From contig NC_133932.1 of assembly GCF_031877795.1 (NCBI RefSeq), positions 40,314,180-40,378,179 of the forward strand: 64,000 nt of DNA. Reading direction: 5' to 3'. Source of the stretch: Strix aluco (lineage: Eukaryota; Chordata; Aves; Strigiformes; Strigidae). Shown here piece by piece: positions 33,536 through 45,520 of the stretch. The position numbers and the translations under genes were made by a program. Numbering within the stretch: position 1 is the stretch's first letter; each line of letters begins with the position of its first letter. The notes beneath the pieces are model-generated. The model made no database searches. It saw nothing but the letters and a program-made list of their open reading frames with translations, and was not told the origin of the DNA.

Positions 33536-36468
33536 ACAATTTCAGTGTCCGCGAATGGAAAGTCACTGTTTCCGCACTTGTGGTTCTCAGACTCAGGGGA
33601 CTGGGCACCCCTAGGTTTATCATTAATATCAAAGACTCAAATATCAAATTACGGCTTGAACGTTTATGTTTCGGCTACTGTGTTATGATCCCAATTCCCA
33701 TCATTAAATTTCTTGGAAACAGACAAATGGGATCCAATGCTCGCCCCAGTCTTGAAATGGCTTTGAAACAAGGTGACGGTTCTTCAGTGATCTCTCAGAT
33801 GTCGCCATCCCTGAGCTTTTTGAGAAGCACTTTATATTAAAAAAGTTCTACAACAGGATTTTCTTGCATAAAGTCTGTTAAAAGAGTAACATTTTTTCCC
33901 CCCTTTTCAGTTCCTAGTCTAGTTCCTTGAGATTATTGGTAGGGAGAAAATGACTTGCATGGAAACACCGATGTTTTTCAGTAAGAAATGTTGATTTTAC
34001 TTCTGAATTACTATGAGACAACAATCTCTTTTCTGGAATTGACAATGTCTTGAGACATTTACTACAGCTCAGTCATTAGAGTTCTGTTTGTGTATTTATA
34101 AATCTAGATGCAGCCTTCATCTTTTCAGGAAATGCAACAAAAATCTGGAGATAAGAGGTGGGTAATCACCTCACCGTGAGCAGACGAATGAGCAGCATCT
34201 CAGACATGCTTGTAATAGCATACAATAGCAAATAGGTGACTGTGTGACTTGTTCAGTTATCCAAGGCATCTGCACAAACCTTGGTAGATAATGAGCTGTG
34301 TTTATGGCTGAAGCCAATACTGTCAAGAAAACTGAAGTAACTGTTTTGCTGTCCCCACCTGGAAATGTTTGGTGTGTGCCCTTCTCACTGTTCAGGAATT
34401 CTCCTTTCAGCCCCCTGTTCTGTTCCTAATGGCTGGTTCTCTAAAGGTGGGAAGATAACAGCCCCCAATTATAGTGTCTGGTAATGACAAGTTATATTTG
34501 CCAGGATGTACCTTGCAGGGTGCTGGAGATGTGGGAGAGGAAGGTGGACTCTGACTGCAAGGGGTCTGACTTACCAACAAATGTGGAATGAGCAGCTGAT
34601 ACTTCTTACGGTTGCCTCCCTTCCTCTTTTCAGGCAACATTACGCTGATGATGTGATGTGACAGATCCATGTCATGCGAGGTCAGTAGAAATATCTTTTC
34701 ACCAAGATTAGTGCTCTGATGAAATTCTGGTGTCCTCAGGAAGGAAAGGAACATCTTGTGGCACAAAAAATGCAATTTAAACTCAGCTGTTTTGTGTTCT
34801 CTGTGGCGAAGACAGCCTCCTGCCATCACATCTCCTACGAGTCTTTCTCCATACACAGAGAATAGATACTAAGATACTGTCTGTTGGGTAGATAAGCAGC
34901 CATGCGGGGACACGACGAGCTATGACGTGACCTGACATGTTGGCTATGTGCTGTCTGAGTGAGAAGCCAGTCTCGTCCTCTGTGAGTGCCGGGACAGAGA
35001 GTCTGTGGCCACGAATGACAGAGCCAGCCATGAGGGCAGCCGGTAGCCTTCACTTGGGCATTGCCTGACTTGTGAGTGGTTGTCCTCGTGACGGTGTTAA
35101 TGCTCTTTGGACACAGACCTGTTGTGTTGTGTTGTGCTATGTTGTGGAGCAGGCTTGCAAAAACGTGTCCTGTCTGCCCATTGAAACTCAAGGGGTGTTT
35201 TCTTCAAGTGCAGCAGCCAGGCTTTGGACAGCCTCGCCTCGTGTTGCTTTTCACTTTGCCAGCGAGGAACAAGTTTCCAGCCTTGGGTTTTCATTAAGAA
35301 ACCTATTGCTGAACAAGTCCTGTTTTAATGGAGTGGCATCTCAAAGAGTGTTACATTGTTAGAAAGCCTTCAGATGAAGCCTGGTGTCCTCTGGACCTCA
35401 GAGGATGGTAGCCAGCAGCTCTGTAACTGCTGTAGCTACAAACGTCTGCAACTGCTACAGTCGTGGCCTTTTAACACAGTAACAGAGGCTTACACTTTGT
35501 GTTATCAGGCACAAAGCATGGTTTTGTTTTTAATTGTCATTAATCTGGGAAACTGATCATTAGTGTAATATGATTTCATGCTGTTTATTGAATGTAAATA
35601 GGTTAACATTATACACAGAAAGGATCTTTTCCTCTTCAAAAGCAATGAGCAACTCTGAAAAGAAAGGTAAATAATGCACAAAAAATGGATCTTCAAAGGA
35701 GAAAGGTGAAAGAGCTGTGTGTCCTTATGTCATGGGACAACCTGTGATTAACCCAAGTTACGGGCACTGTCAGTGTCGGTAAAATGTCAGAGAGAGAGAG
35801 AGGTGAAACACAGAGAAGGGGAGAGGAAGATGGAAGGGAAGGGACTCATCCAAATACTGAGACTAGCCAGATACACATTTGATGCTTTATTTCTGTAAAG
35901 AAAGCGTAAGACATTTTAGAAAGAAGGGCATGTGAAGAAATGCTAAGGACTGCCGACAGCCCGTACAATGTATTCCAGCAAAGGCAAGGGCAATAGGCAC
36001 ACATCGGCCGTTCAGTCCGATTACAAACAAATCACTCTGTCAGTGCTCAGATTTGAGGCGGCTTTGTTTGCAGACGGCTGGGATGCCGGCAGTCATTTCC
36101 TAACGGCATTTAAAGAATCCTCTATTTATGAAGTGTTTTGGTTGCAGTATACCTTGGGACATCCGTGCAACGGAAGAGAGAATGGGGCACAACGTTGTAT
36201 TGCAATGTGTTAGCAGAGGCTCTGAGTCTGTATCAAGCACTAGCAAAGAGAGAGCTGCGTGTACAACAGCACCATCGACTCCGGTTATTAACTCCGGACC
36301 GAATGCTGGTCGGCAGTTCTCAGTTAGCCACAGAGGCAGGTAAATGAATGGCAGGGAAACGGTGAGGAAGACCACACTGAGGTCTCGACATCTGACGTTT
36401 CTCCCTTTCGAGTACATAGGGGTTTTCTTTTTCCCCAAAATGATGTAGGGTTTTTTTTTCTCAGTCCC
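33536..36468. other. No recognised gene
   Basis: Contains unassigned ORFs at 34407-34856 (minus, 149 codons) and 33418-33840 (plus, partly over the CR1 fragment). It also has a GT-rich tract near 35115-35150, an AG tandem near 35793, and an exon-like segment ending at a GTAAAT donor near 36340. None matches a family I recognise. Confidence 0.45.
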
Positions 36469-36511
36469 CTCAGTTTTGCCATAGTGCAGAGCTCCGAGCA
36501 GTTGGGAGTTT

Positions 36512-36640
36512 AATTACTTAGGGCAGCACTTGCTGCGGGTGTCAAGTGAGGCTTTGGCCATGAAGAAAAGGTGGCGTTGCCTCTGAAACACGTCAGGTGC
36601 CAGCTGGGAGAGTCACACCTGAATGTCCGTGCTCTGCTGA
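36512..36640 (+). repeat. 129-bp direct repeat, left copy, unit 2
   Basis: Counterpart of 44-172, with two substitutions private to this copy (t-to-g and g-to-a). It abuts the CR1 fragment. Confidence 0.92.
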
Positions 36641-38372
36641 GTCCTCATAAGACCTGTGCTCCAGACCCTTCACCAGCTTCACTGCCCTTCTTTGGACACG
36701 CCCGAGTCATTCAATGTCCTTTTTGTAGTGAGGGGCGCAAAACTGAACCCAGTAATCGAGGTGCGGCCTCACCAGTGCCGAGTACAGGGTAAGATCACTT
36801 CCCTGTCCCTGCTGGCCACACTATTTCCGATACAAGCCAGGATGCCATTGGCCTTCTTGGCCACCTGGGCACACTGCTGGCTCATTCAGCCGGCTGTCAA
36901 TCAATACCCCCAGGTCCCTCTCTGACTGACAGCTCTCCAGCCACTCCTCCCCAAGCCTGTAGCGCTGCTGGGGGTTGTTGTGGCCGAAGTGCTGAACCCG
37001 GCATTTGGCCTTATTGAAACTCCTACAGTTGGCCTTAGCCCATCGCTCCAGCCTGTCCAGGTCTCTCTGCAGAGCCTCCCTATCCTTGAGCAGATCAACA
37101 CTCCCACCCAACTTGGTGTCGTCTGCAAACTTACTGAGGGTGCACTTGATCCCCTCCTCTAGATCATCAATAAAGATGTTAAACAAGAGTGGCCCCAAAC
37201 CGAGCCCTGGGGGACACCACTCGTGACCGGCCGCCAACCAGATTTAACTCCGTTCACCACAACTCTTTGGGCCCGGCCATCCAGCCAGTTTTTTACCCAG
37301 CAAAGCGTGTGCCCATCCAAGCCACGAGCAGCCCCTTTCGCCAGGAGAATGCTGTGGGAAACGGTGTCAAAGGCCTTACTAAGTCAAGGTAGACAACATC
37401 CACAGCTTTTCCCTCATCCAGTAAGCAGGTCGCCCTGTTGTAGAAGGAGATCAGGTTTGTCAAGCAGGACCTGCCTTTCATAAACCCATGCTGACTGGGC
37501 CTGATCATCTGGTTGTCCCGCACGTGTTGTAAGATGGTTCTCAGGATGAGCTGCTCCATCAGCTTCGCGGGCACCGACGTCAAGCTGACAGGCCTGTAAT
37601 TTCCCGGATCATCCTTCCGACCCTTCTTATAGATGGGCGTCACATTGGCCAATTTCCAATCTGTCGGGACCTCCCCGGTCAGCCAGGACTGCTGGTAAAT
37701 GCTGGAAAGCGGCTTGGCGAGCACCCCAGCCAACACCTTCAGCACCCTCGGGTGTATCCCGTCCAGTGCCATAGACTTGTGTGTGTCTATGTGATGCAGC
37801 AGGTCAGTGACTGTCTCCTCCTGGATTGTGGGAGGGTCGTTCTCCCAGTCTCTGTCTTCCGGCTGAGGAGGCTGGATTCCCTCAGTACAACTGGTCTTGT
37901 AATTAAAGACTGAGGCGAAGCAGGCATTAAGCACGTCAGCCTTTTCCTCATCACTCGTTGCCATGTTTCCTCCCGTGTCTAGCAGGGGATGGAGGCTCTC
38001 CCTGGTCTTTCTTTTGCTGTTGACGTGCTTACAGAAACATTTCTTGTTGTCATTGACTGCTGAAGCCCAATTCATTTCTATCTGGGCTTTAGAGCTCCTG
38101 ATTTCCACCCTGCATAGCCTCAGAGTGTCTTTGAAACATTGTGAGTGGCTAGCCGCTTCTTCCAAAGGCTGTAAACTCTCCTTTTCTCCCTGAGTTGCAG
38201 CCACAGCTCCCTGTTTAGCCAGGGTGGCGTTCTGTGTCGCCGGCTTCTCTTACAGCACCTGGGGACAGCCATTAAGACTTCCTTCTTAAAGAGTGTCCAG
38301 CCTTCCTGGACCTCTATACCCTTCAGGACCGTCTCCCAAGGGATTCTGTCATGCAGTTGCCTAAACAAGTCA
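36641..38372 (-). mobile_element. CR1 LINE fragment, antisense, unit 2
   Basis: Same element and same truncation points as 173-1906. It lacks the extra T found at unit 1 base ~1034, so the RT frame runs on through the QHGFMKGRSCLTNL block. It has lost one A at about 37198, which breaks the [15 protein letters not shown] block that is intact in unit 1. The break in the YLDL..AFDTVSH block is shared with unit 1. The FADDTKL motif remains. Confidence 0.93.
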
Positions 38373-38501
38373 AATTACTTAGGGCAGCACTTGCTGCAGG
38401 TATCAAGTGAGGCTTTGGCCGTGAAGAAAAGGTGGCGTTGCCTCTGAAACACTTCAGGTGCCAGCTGGGAGAGTCGCACCTGAATGTCCGTGCTCTGCTG
38501 A
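38373..38501 (+). repeat. 129-bp direct repeat, right copy, unit 2
   Basis: Counterpart of 1907-2035, with no difference seen. Confidence 0.92.
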
Positions 38502-38695
38502 CTCCCGTGCAACCATTGCAAGACCTGCAGATCAGCCATGCCATTTCTTTCCCCGGTGGTGGCTGGCACTTGTGTTTTCCCTTCTGAAAGGAGCTTGACC
38601 CCATCAGACATCACACAGGGCTGAAGTGTCGAAAGAAGAGAGGCCGTTTCAGTATTTGGAGCTTTGGGAAAAGCTGGTTTCAAAACTCCATTCAT
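38375..38695 (-). CDS. Unrecognised 106-codon ORF, unit 2
   Basis: Same protein as the minus-strand ORF at 1909-2229. No family is recognised and it is possibly a chance frame. Protein identity between the units means little at this overall similarity. Confidence 0.18.
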   Translation of the reverse strand: MNGVLKPAFPKAPNTETASLLSTLQPCVMSDGVKLLSEGKTQVPATTGERNGMADLQVLQWLHGSQQSTDIQVRLSQLAPEVFQRQRHLFFTAKASLDTCSKCCPK

Positions 38696-41012
38696 GACGG
38701 ACGGACGGAAAAGGGTGTGTTTGCATCAGTCCAGAGAGAGCTGATCTGCAGGAGGAGGTGCAAGAAAGCCATATCTTATGTAGCTGATCTGGAGTTCTTA
38801 AGCTGTTGGAAACTGCAAGCTAGTCCTGTGTGAGCCCGAGTGATAAGAAAGGGTATTCTGCTGTGTGCTGCATACAAGTACTTGCAGCGACCAAAGAGCT
38901 GCAGCGGGTGTTCCCCGCTCGGACTCAGCAAGTTGGTTCAGCATCTCTCTGCCAGCTGTGAATAAAAATGCAGTGGAGTAATTCAATGCTCCTGTCCGCT
39001 GCCCGTCTGCGTTTTTGTTTTAGAAATTATTTTCTCTTTCCTTCCTGACCTTGACAGGTTTATGAGGTATGCAGCTGTATGCCAAGAGCAGGCCAATACT
39101 TTTCTGGAGTTTAGTTGCATTTTTGAAAGGTGCAGTGCTTCGTTCCTGCACACGTAAAGCAGTGCAGCTCTGCTGGCATGATCCACCTTCTTGACACACA
39201 CTCGGAAGTGTCAAGGAAGTTGTGTGACAAGGGACCATTCTTTGCTTGCGTTCATCAATGTCTTTGTGTCATTTCTTTCAAATCCGTGGAGTCTGACAAC
39301 ATCCACGTTGGTTCGGCATCTCTCTGCCGAGAAGGAGTAGTTGTAAATAAAGCCTGGAGGGTTTTCGAGTCTGGAGCAGTCTGGCCAGCATGTCCCTCCT
39401 GTCCCTCCCAGACGACAGGCGCTGCCACGCGTAAGATGCTCCCTGTAATCTGAAGTTCCCATGCCAGCTCCCCAGCTGGGGAGATGTGCTGGCTGGTGGG
39501 CACTGGCTGAGGCAGCTGGGCAGTGAGCCAGCAAGGCCTCCTGCGAGGGCCGGGATGGCTCTGAAGGCGGCACGGGGCTGCTTCGGCTTAGTGGCGCGCA
39601 AGTGCAATCTGCTGTCCGGAGCAGAAGGGCACGGCGCCTCTCTCCTCGCCTCCGCCGAGGTGGTGCTGGGGTCGCCTCGTGCTCGTCGAAGCCCAGGCGT
39701 CAGAGCTCATCGGGGAGTCCAAGCAGCAAAAGTAGATGGGCACCTACAAGGGCAGAGTCAGAAAGCGCTGGTGAAACCATGAGGGCAGGAACAGGCGTGA
39801 TTTTGTTCCCCGTTCTTTGGGAAGCCCTATGAAAAAGGGGTCGTTCCTGGCACCGGAGAGAGAAGCCTTACTGGCAGCGACTCTGGTGTTGCTTTGGCCC
39901 CTTCTCAACACCTGCGATGCCCTCAGGGCGTGGCAAGTTGACAGAGATGTGCAGTGCCCCCTTGCCAGGCAGCAGGGCTCGGCAGGGAGCCCCCAGGGAG
40001 CTGCGATGGGGTCCTTCCCAAAACACGAGCAGCAGCAGCAGCCCTCACTGTCCCGTGCTAAAATGGCAGGCTGGCAGGCAAACAGCACTCTTTTTTTGAT
40101 TTGTTATTGTGGCGGTTTTCTTTCTCTTCCGCCAGTTTTCTGAGGTGAAACATGAGCTTTTTCAGAAATGCCAGTATCTCAGTGTGTACAGCTCTTTGGA
40201 ACAACTCCTTACTGCGTCTTTGGGACTGAGGCAGCAGCAGCCAGCGCTAGGGTTGCCAGCTGGCATGGCCAGAAAAGAGGGACTTGGCCTCGTTCTGTAG
40301 GTAGCGGGTCAGGGAGCTCAAAACTGTGAGTCTCGTGCGCTTGCCAGGGTGCCTGCTCAGCCTCGCACAAACAGAGCTTCAGCAAGTGCAAAATGAAACC
40401 TGCCACCGCTGGAGTGGTCTGTTTCTCCTGACCTACACGTTCTCCCAAGGGCAGGTGCGTGCTTCCTGTCTGGGGCCATCTCTGTGCACCTCGGAAAGAT
40501 CTCCTATACTCAGAGCAGTGTTCAGAGCCTTTGAAAGATGGACAACAGGGTCTGCTACACACCTGGGCTCCCCCTTCATGTTGCCTGCTCGGATGCCCTC
40601 AGTTGCCCATCCCCGACAGCTCCGTATCCACCTTCCTCCTCTTGCTGCCGGGTGGCCCATCACTCCCCTCCGCACAGCCTGCTCTTCTCTTCAGGTGGTG
40701 TGAAGAGCCCGGCAACCTTTCCATTCAATAGTACGGTTAGACAGGTAAAGCCATGATAAACATGAAACAATTCTGCTCTTCATCAAAGCTAGCTCATTTT
40801 ACCTCCTCTCCCCAGATGAGGTCTTTGGGTGTTCGCTTTCTGGGGCGACTGGAGGCACCTGCAATGGAAAGGGGGAAGGTCACAGGTGGCAAGGACCTAC
40901 CTGCCCCGTTGCTACCTCAGCTCTGAAAGGCAGATCCCTTGGATGGGTTTGCGCAGCCCAACTGAGGCAGTTCTGGTGGGACCACCGCACAAAGTGCAAG
41001 GGCCAGCCTGCA
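38502..41012. other. No confident gene, unit 2
   Basis: Equivalent of 2036-4546. It includes the dispersed 131-bp repeat (38986-39116) and the candidate extra exon at 40803-40858. Confidence 0.5.
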
Positions 41013-44000
41013 TCAGCCTTCCTCTGCGCTTTTGCAGAGCCACAGGTTGGTGGATGATCTGGGTTGTCCCTGCGGCGGCAGCAGTCCCCCGTTTTGAGGG
41101 GGGAGGCTTTGGTTGTCACGCTGTTTGTGGCCCCGACATACCTCTGCTGCCGGTGCTGGCGACTCCTCAGGCGATGTGCCGGCAAGCCCAGCCACCTCCT
41201 CCCCAAAGAGCTCCTCGTGATGGTCAATGAGGAACTCCACCAGCTGAGTCACCTGCACACAGCAAACCACTGGTTTGCACCCGGGTGTGACAGCCTTTCC
41301 CACTGCTGTGCCTGGCTTCTGCGCAGCTGTGGGGCTGCTCTTGCTGGCAGCTGCCCCAAGAGCGTTTGCTGAAGAGAGGAGGCAGCCAGGTACCACTGAA
41401 CAGCAAAGCTCGGGTGGGCCCAGAGGGCTGTAGCCGGCTGGTAAACAGAGCGTACCTTCCCCGTGGCCTGCACCAGGACGTCCAGGGGAAGGGTGTGCTC
41501 CTCAGCTGGGCTCAGGAGGTTTGGCCCCACACAGATGGCCAGGTTGCCGGCAGTCATCCTGCTGGTGGCCACGTTCCTGCTGATGGTTTGCAGGAGGGCC
41601 AGCAAGTGCTTGAGCAGGACGAGGTTGGCCTCGGGCAACTTGCTGGCCACCCTGAGGGAACAGGACCGCTATGTTAATGAACTAGACCTTGTCAACACAT
41701 GTCTCCCAGGCTGATCTCACCCAAGCGCGCCCGAGGGAAGGCTCCCTGGCCACACCTGCTCTCCGGCAGAGGGCCCGCCTTCGCTGAGAGAGGGCCACCT
41801 CCCTCCTCCCTGCCTTCCCTTCTGGCAAGAGTCCCTTCGTGGAGCAACCCCCAGTGCCTGCGGGCAGCGCTCCGAGGAGAGAAGTGCTCTGCTGTGCCAC
41901 TTGCCCCCAAAACCCGACGCCACGGCAGCAAGAGGTGGCTGGCAGAAAAAAGGGCTTTTTCAAGGAGGCCGTCGCTCTGCAGACCAGTGCCGGCCTGTGC
42001 CGGTGCCCGTGGAGCAGGCAGGCTGCTCGCCACACTTACTCTTTCAGTCCTGCCAGCTTCTCCTGCCTGCTGGTCTTCTGCAGGGCGCTCATCCACTCCT
42101 CGTAGAGATGTGCCTCGAGGAGCTTGGAGGGGATCTTGCGCAGGAAGTCCTGCAATGCCAAGGGATCCGGGTGAGGACTTGACCACCACCGCCAGGAGCA
42201 CAGGCAGCATCCCTGGCACTGTGGCTGACGAGCAGGCGGCTGGGTTTTGGCTCCTGCTCTTGCAGGCGCCCAGCAGCAGCGATGGAGCTGGGAGCTGCCG
42301 GGCTCCAGGTCAGCAGGGTTCACCTTCAAGAGGACGGCCAGCACGCACGCAGGCTGGCTTTCGAGCCGGACCTCCGCTCCGGTGTCGAGGGCCTCCCGGA
42401 GCTCACGCAAGGCGCGCTCGCTAGCTGCCAGCCGGAAGATCCCCTCCGTGGATGGCCCGTGCTGGTGCAGGAGAGCCAGCAGGTCCTGCGGGGGACAGAG
42501 GAGAAGAGTTGCTTGGCTGGAGACAGGCCCTGGGGCAGGTGAAGGTTTCTCAGGGCCAGGAGCGAGTGGGGATGGCTCCGCAGCTCTCCCTGGGGCGGGA
42601 TGGAGGGGTGGCTGGAGGCTGGGGACGTGGGGAGGAGCCGGCTTTGTCCCTGAGTGCCAGCCGGGGTCCCTCTGCTTGGGATGCCCAGCTCTCCAGAGGA
42701 GCCAGCGGGGTGGGGCCTCCCTGGCCAGGCTTGCTTACCTGGATGGGCTGGGGCAGTGTGCCATCCTGGCTGCAGAGGGCTGCCAGGGGCCGGCCAAAGA
42801 GAGCCCCGCTGCCGGCAGAGCCCGACGGCCCAGGCGCCTCTGCAGCGGCCGAGGTCCCTCGCCGTGCAAAGGGCCAGGGCAGCCCCCTCCTCCTGCTGCG
42901 GCTCCCACCCGCTGTCAAGGGAAAGCAAGCAAAAACCCCTGCATGAGAGCCAGCAGATGAGTGCTCCCAGACCCTCTCAGCGCTGTCCCCCCACCGCCGA
43001 GCGCAAGGGAGAGGCATCGTTTGGTAACGAGGGGTCCTGGGGGCTCAGCTGTCTCCTGCACAGAGCGATAGGGATGGACGTGCCCCGAGGGAAGGGCAGC
43101 AGCCCCCCTGCAGCGCGAGTGCCCGCCTGCCAGAGGAGGAGAGAAAGGCCGTCCTGCCCCCCTCTTCTCCAAACTCACCAGCCGAGGAGCCACGTCCACC
43201 TTTGCTGCCAGCAGGGACGGGTGGTGGCCGCTGCTCTGCACCCGCCTGCAAGAAATGCACTGTGCTCACCGAGCAGCCGAGCAGCAGAAAGGGCCCCCGG
43301 TGAGCTGCGGCGGCCCCTGGCCACGTGTGAGAGAGAGGTGGGGACGGCCAAGATTGCACCCTGAAAGATCCTGACCTTTGCCTGGCCCTCGACCAACCTC
43401 TCCAGGCTGCTGGCACGTACTGTCGCCACCTGGGCAAGGGGAAAAGAGCAGAAGGTGAGAAGCGATGTGCCTGATGCTGGGCTGGAGCAGCATGTGGGGG
43501 CAGAGCAGAGACAGGAGGGACACTCACTGCATTGCAGTGGCTGAGCTCCTTGATCAGGGGCTTGATGGAGGGCAGCTGGGTGACCCGGGCTCCCTCCACT
43601 CCTTCTGGTGTCCTGTGTATGGGAAAGGGGCAGAGAAAGAGCTGTGTGAGACCCAAGCTGCGTTTTCCCTCTCCTGCCAGCCCAGGGAGCACTTCCAAGC
43701 TGCCTCGAAGCAGCCGGGTGCCACGTGGCAGTCGAGCGGAGAGCAGCGGCAGTGGTGGGGCCAGGGCTGGGCAGGTGTTGGCTGGACACAGGCGGGCAAA
43801 GCAGCTCCGCCAGCTCTGCCTGCTCAAGAGCTGCCTGCAGCCACGGGGGCACCTCTCGCCAGCCTGGAGCATCCCCCGTGATGTGAGCACGGGCCTCCCA
43901 GGCCGAACTGCCAGGCCGGGCTTACCCTCGGAGTGCGCCGACCCAGAGCTCCTTCTGCGCCCGGGAGCTGCAGAAAGAGAAGAGAAGCAGCCTGAGTGCC

Positions 44001-44779
44001 CGCTGCTCCCCAGCCTGCAGGCAGAGGCGGGCGCTGGCACAGCCCTGCTCCGTGGGGACGGCCACAGAGGCAGGAGGAAGCCCCGTGGGGCAGGACAGAG
44101 GCGCTGCCCCGTCCTGCTGTGGGATGTGGCACCGAGACTCACCGGAAGGTCACGACGCAGGAGCCGCAGGGCCAGACGAGGACAAGGGAGCTGGTGGTCT
44201 TGCCTTCCTCCTCCTCAGGGCCATCACCGGCCGCCCCCATGCTGGTGCTCAGCACCTGCAGCTGGCCCAGGGCCAGGCAGAGCTGCGGGCGCGGGGTGCT
44301 GCCAGGTCTGCAGAGAGGAGCGGCAGGGAGTGACCTGGAGGTGGCCGAGCCCAGTGGCTCCCCTCTACCGCCCACCTGTCACGGGCATGGCCGTGGGTGC
44401 CTCCAGCACCAGGGTGCCGGGGGCCTGGGGCTGCTCCTTGGGTGTCCCTGGCCTGGTGCCGGGGCCGGGGCTTGGCAGGAAAGGCAGTGGGGTTCTGCGA
44501 GTCTTACTTGGACTTGGCGATGACCAGGGTGTCCCTGAAGAGGAGGAGGTCCCTTTCCCTTGTCACACGGCCCTGGGTCACCCGCACGCGCTGGCGCAGC
44601 AGCGGCTCGGGTGACCCCGGGACAGGCCCGCAGGGCTGCACGGGGTCAGGGTCGTCCCTGCAGAGCAGACGGCGTCGGGCATGAGCAAGGCGGCTGCTGC
44701 GGGGCCCGGCTGTGCCAGCGTGTCCCCGAGCCGCGGGGGGAGCTCACCTGGAGCCACGGCAGCAGTTCAGCTGGCCCAT
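41013..44779 (-). CDS. ARHGAP20-like: ARHGAP20-like Rho GTPase-activating protein, intact 13-exon gene, unit 2
   Basis: Coding exons on the minus strand are 44779-44748, 44657-44508, 44307-44143, 43967-43926, 43612-43528, 43429-43376, 43245-43179, 42911-42739, 42485-42324, 42149-42040, 41651-41456, 41252-41142 and 41069-41013. All splice sites and phases match unit 1, giving 467 residues with PH, shortened RA-like and RhoGAP regions. R274, K310 and N391 are kept. In coding exons I see three differences from unit 1: one changes residue 65 from Ala to Thr in the PH domain (c7831 to t on the plus strand), and two are silent (plus-strand sites equivalent to 8095 and 5948). A few more differences lie in introns and none hits a splice site. 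Both copies look functional. The 3' exon is the least certain. Confidence 0.87.
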
Positions 44780-45210
44780 CCCGCCGAGGACACCAGAAGT
44801 CTCAGGTAGCACACACTCTGGGGCTCCAATGGCCCGAGAAAGGCTGTCGAGGGGGTCTTAGCGCTCTGCAATGCTGCTCGGCGAGACCCCACTACGACTC
44901 TGTGCTGCAGGCACACTGTCGCTGCAGCACTGGGGCCGTTGCCGGGGCAGCGCCGGGTCAACACAGTGGGACATTGTGACCCCAACGGTGGTGCTGGGGG
45001 GTGCTGGGGGGGGCGGGGCACTGAGGGGCTCTCCCCAGGGTGGCCGTGCCTCTCTCGTCCGGGGGAGGCCACCTGGGCACAGCACTGCAGGCATGGCCTC
45101 ACCAGCGCTGAGCAGAGGGAAGGCTCACCTCCCTCCAGCTGCCGGCAAGGCTTTGCCCAGTGCCGCCCAGGGTGCCGCTTGCTGCCGCCTTTGGGCAAGG
45201 GCACCTTGCT

Positions 45211-45336
45211 GGCTCCTGGTGAACTTGGTCTCCAGCAGGACCCCCAGGGCCTTTTCTGCCATGTTGCTTTCCAGCAGCTTTGTCCAGGTGCTTTTGGTCA
45301 AAGAGGGGTGTCTGAAGAAGGACGTATTGTATGGCT
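45211..45336 (-). mobile_element. Degenerate CR1 fragment, unit 2
   Basis: Counterpart of 8745-8870. Approximate endpoints. Confidence 0.5.
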
Positions 45337-45472
45337 GGACAGCTAGGATGGGCCCGTCACAAATCTTTGCTGTAGGAGAGGAAGTGGTTTTGTCTGTGGC
45401 AAAAATCCCAGATTACTGATTAGGCCTAATTCCTCATTATTATTTAGTAGTAATTAGGCCGAGTTACGTGCA

Positions 45473-45520
45473 CTCCTCGGCTTGGATCAGGACGTTTGGC
45501 CACACGCAGGTGGCCAGGTT
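45473..45520 (-). pseudogene. Ghost RhoGAP exon, unit 2
   Basis: Counterpart of 9007-9054, with the same 48 bases. The ghost therefore predates the 36-kb duplication. Confidence 0.72.

Noticed and set aside
34407..34856. 149-codon minus-strand ORF, considered as an endogenous retroviral or cellular exon
   Set aside because: I found no protease, polymerase, nucleocapsid or other motif, and no long terminal repeats around it. It is left as unassigned sequence.
36461..36470. Taking 36468/36469 as the duplication breakpoint
   Set aside because: The match begins there only because the window begins at base 1 of unit 1. Sequence left of base 1 is not visible, so the breakpoint is undetermined.
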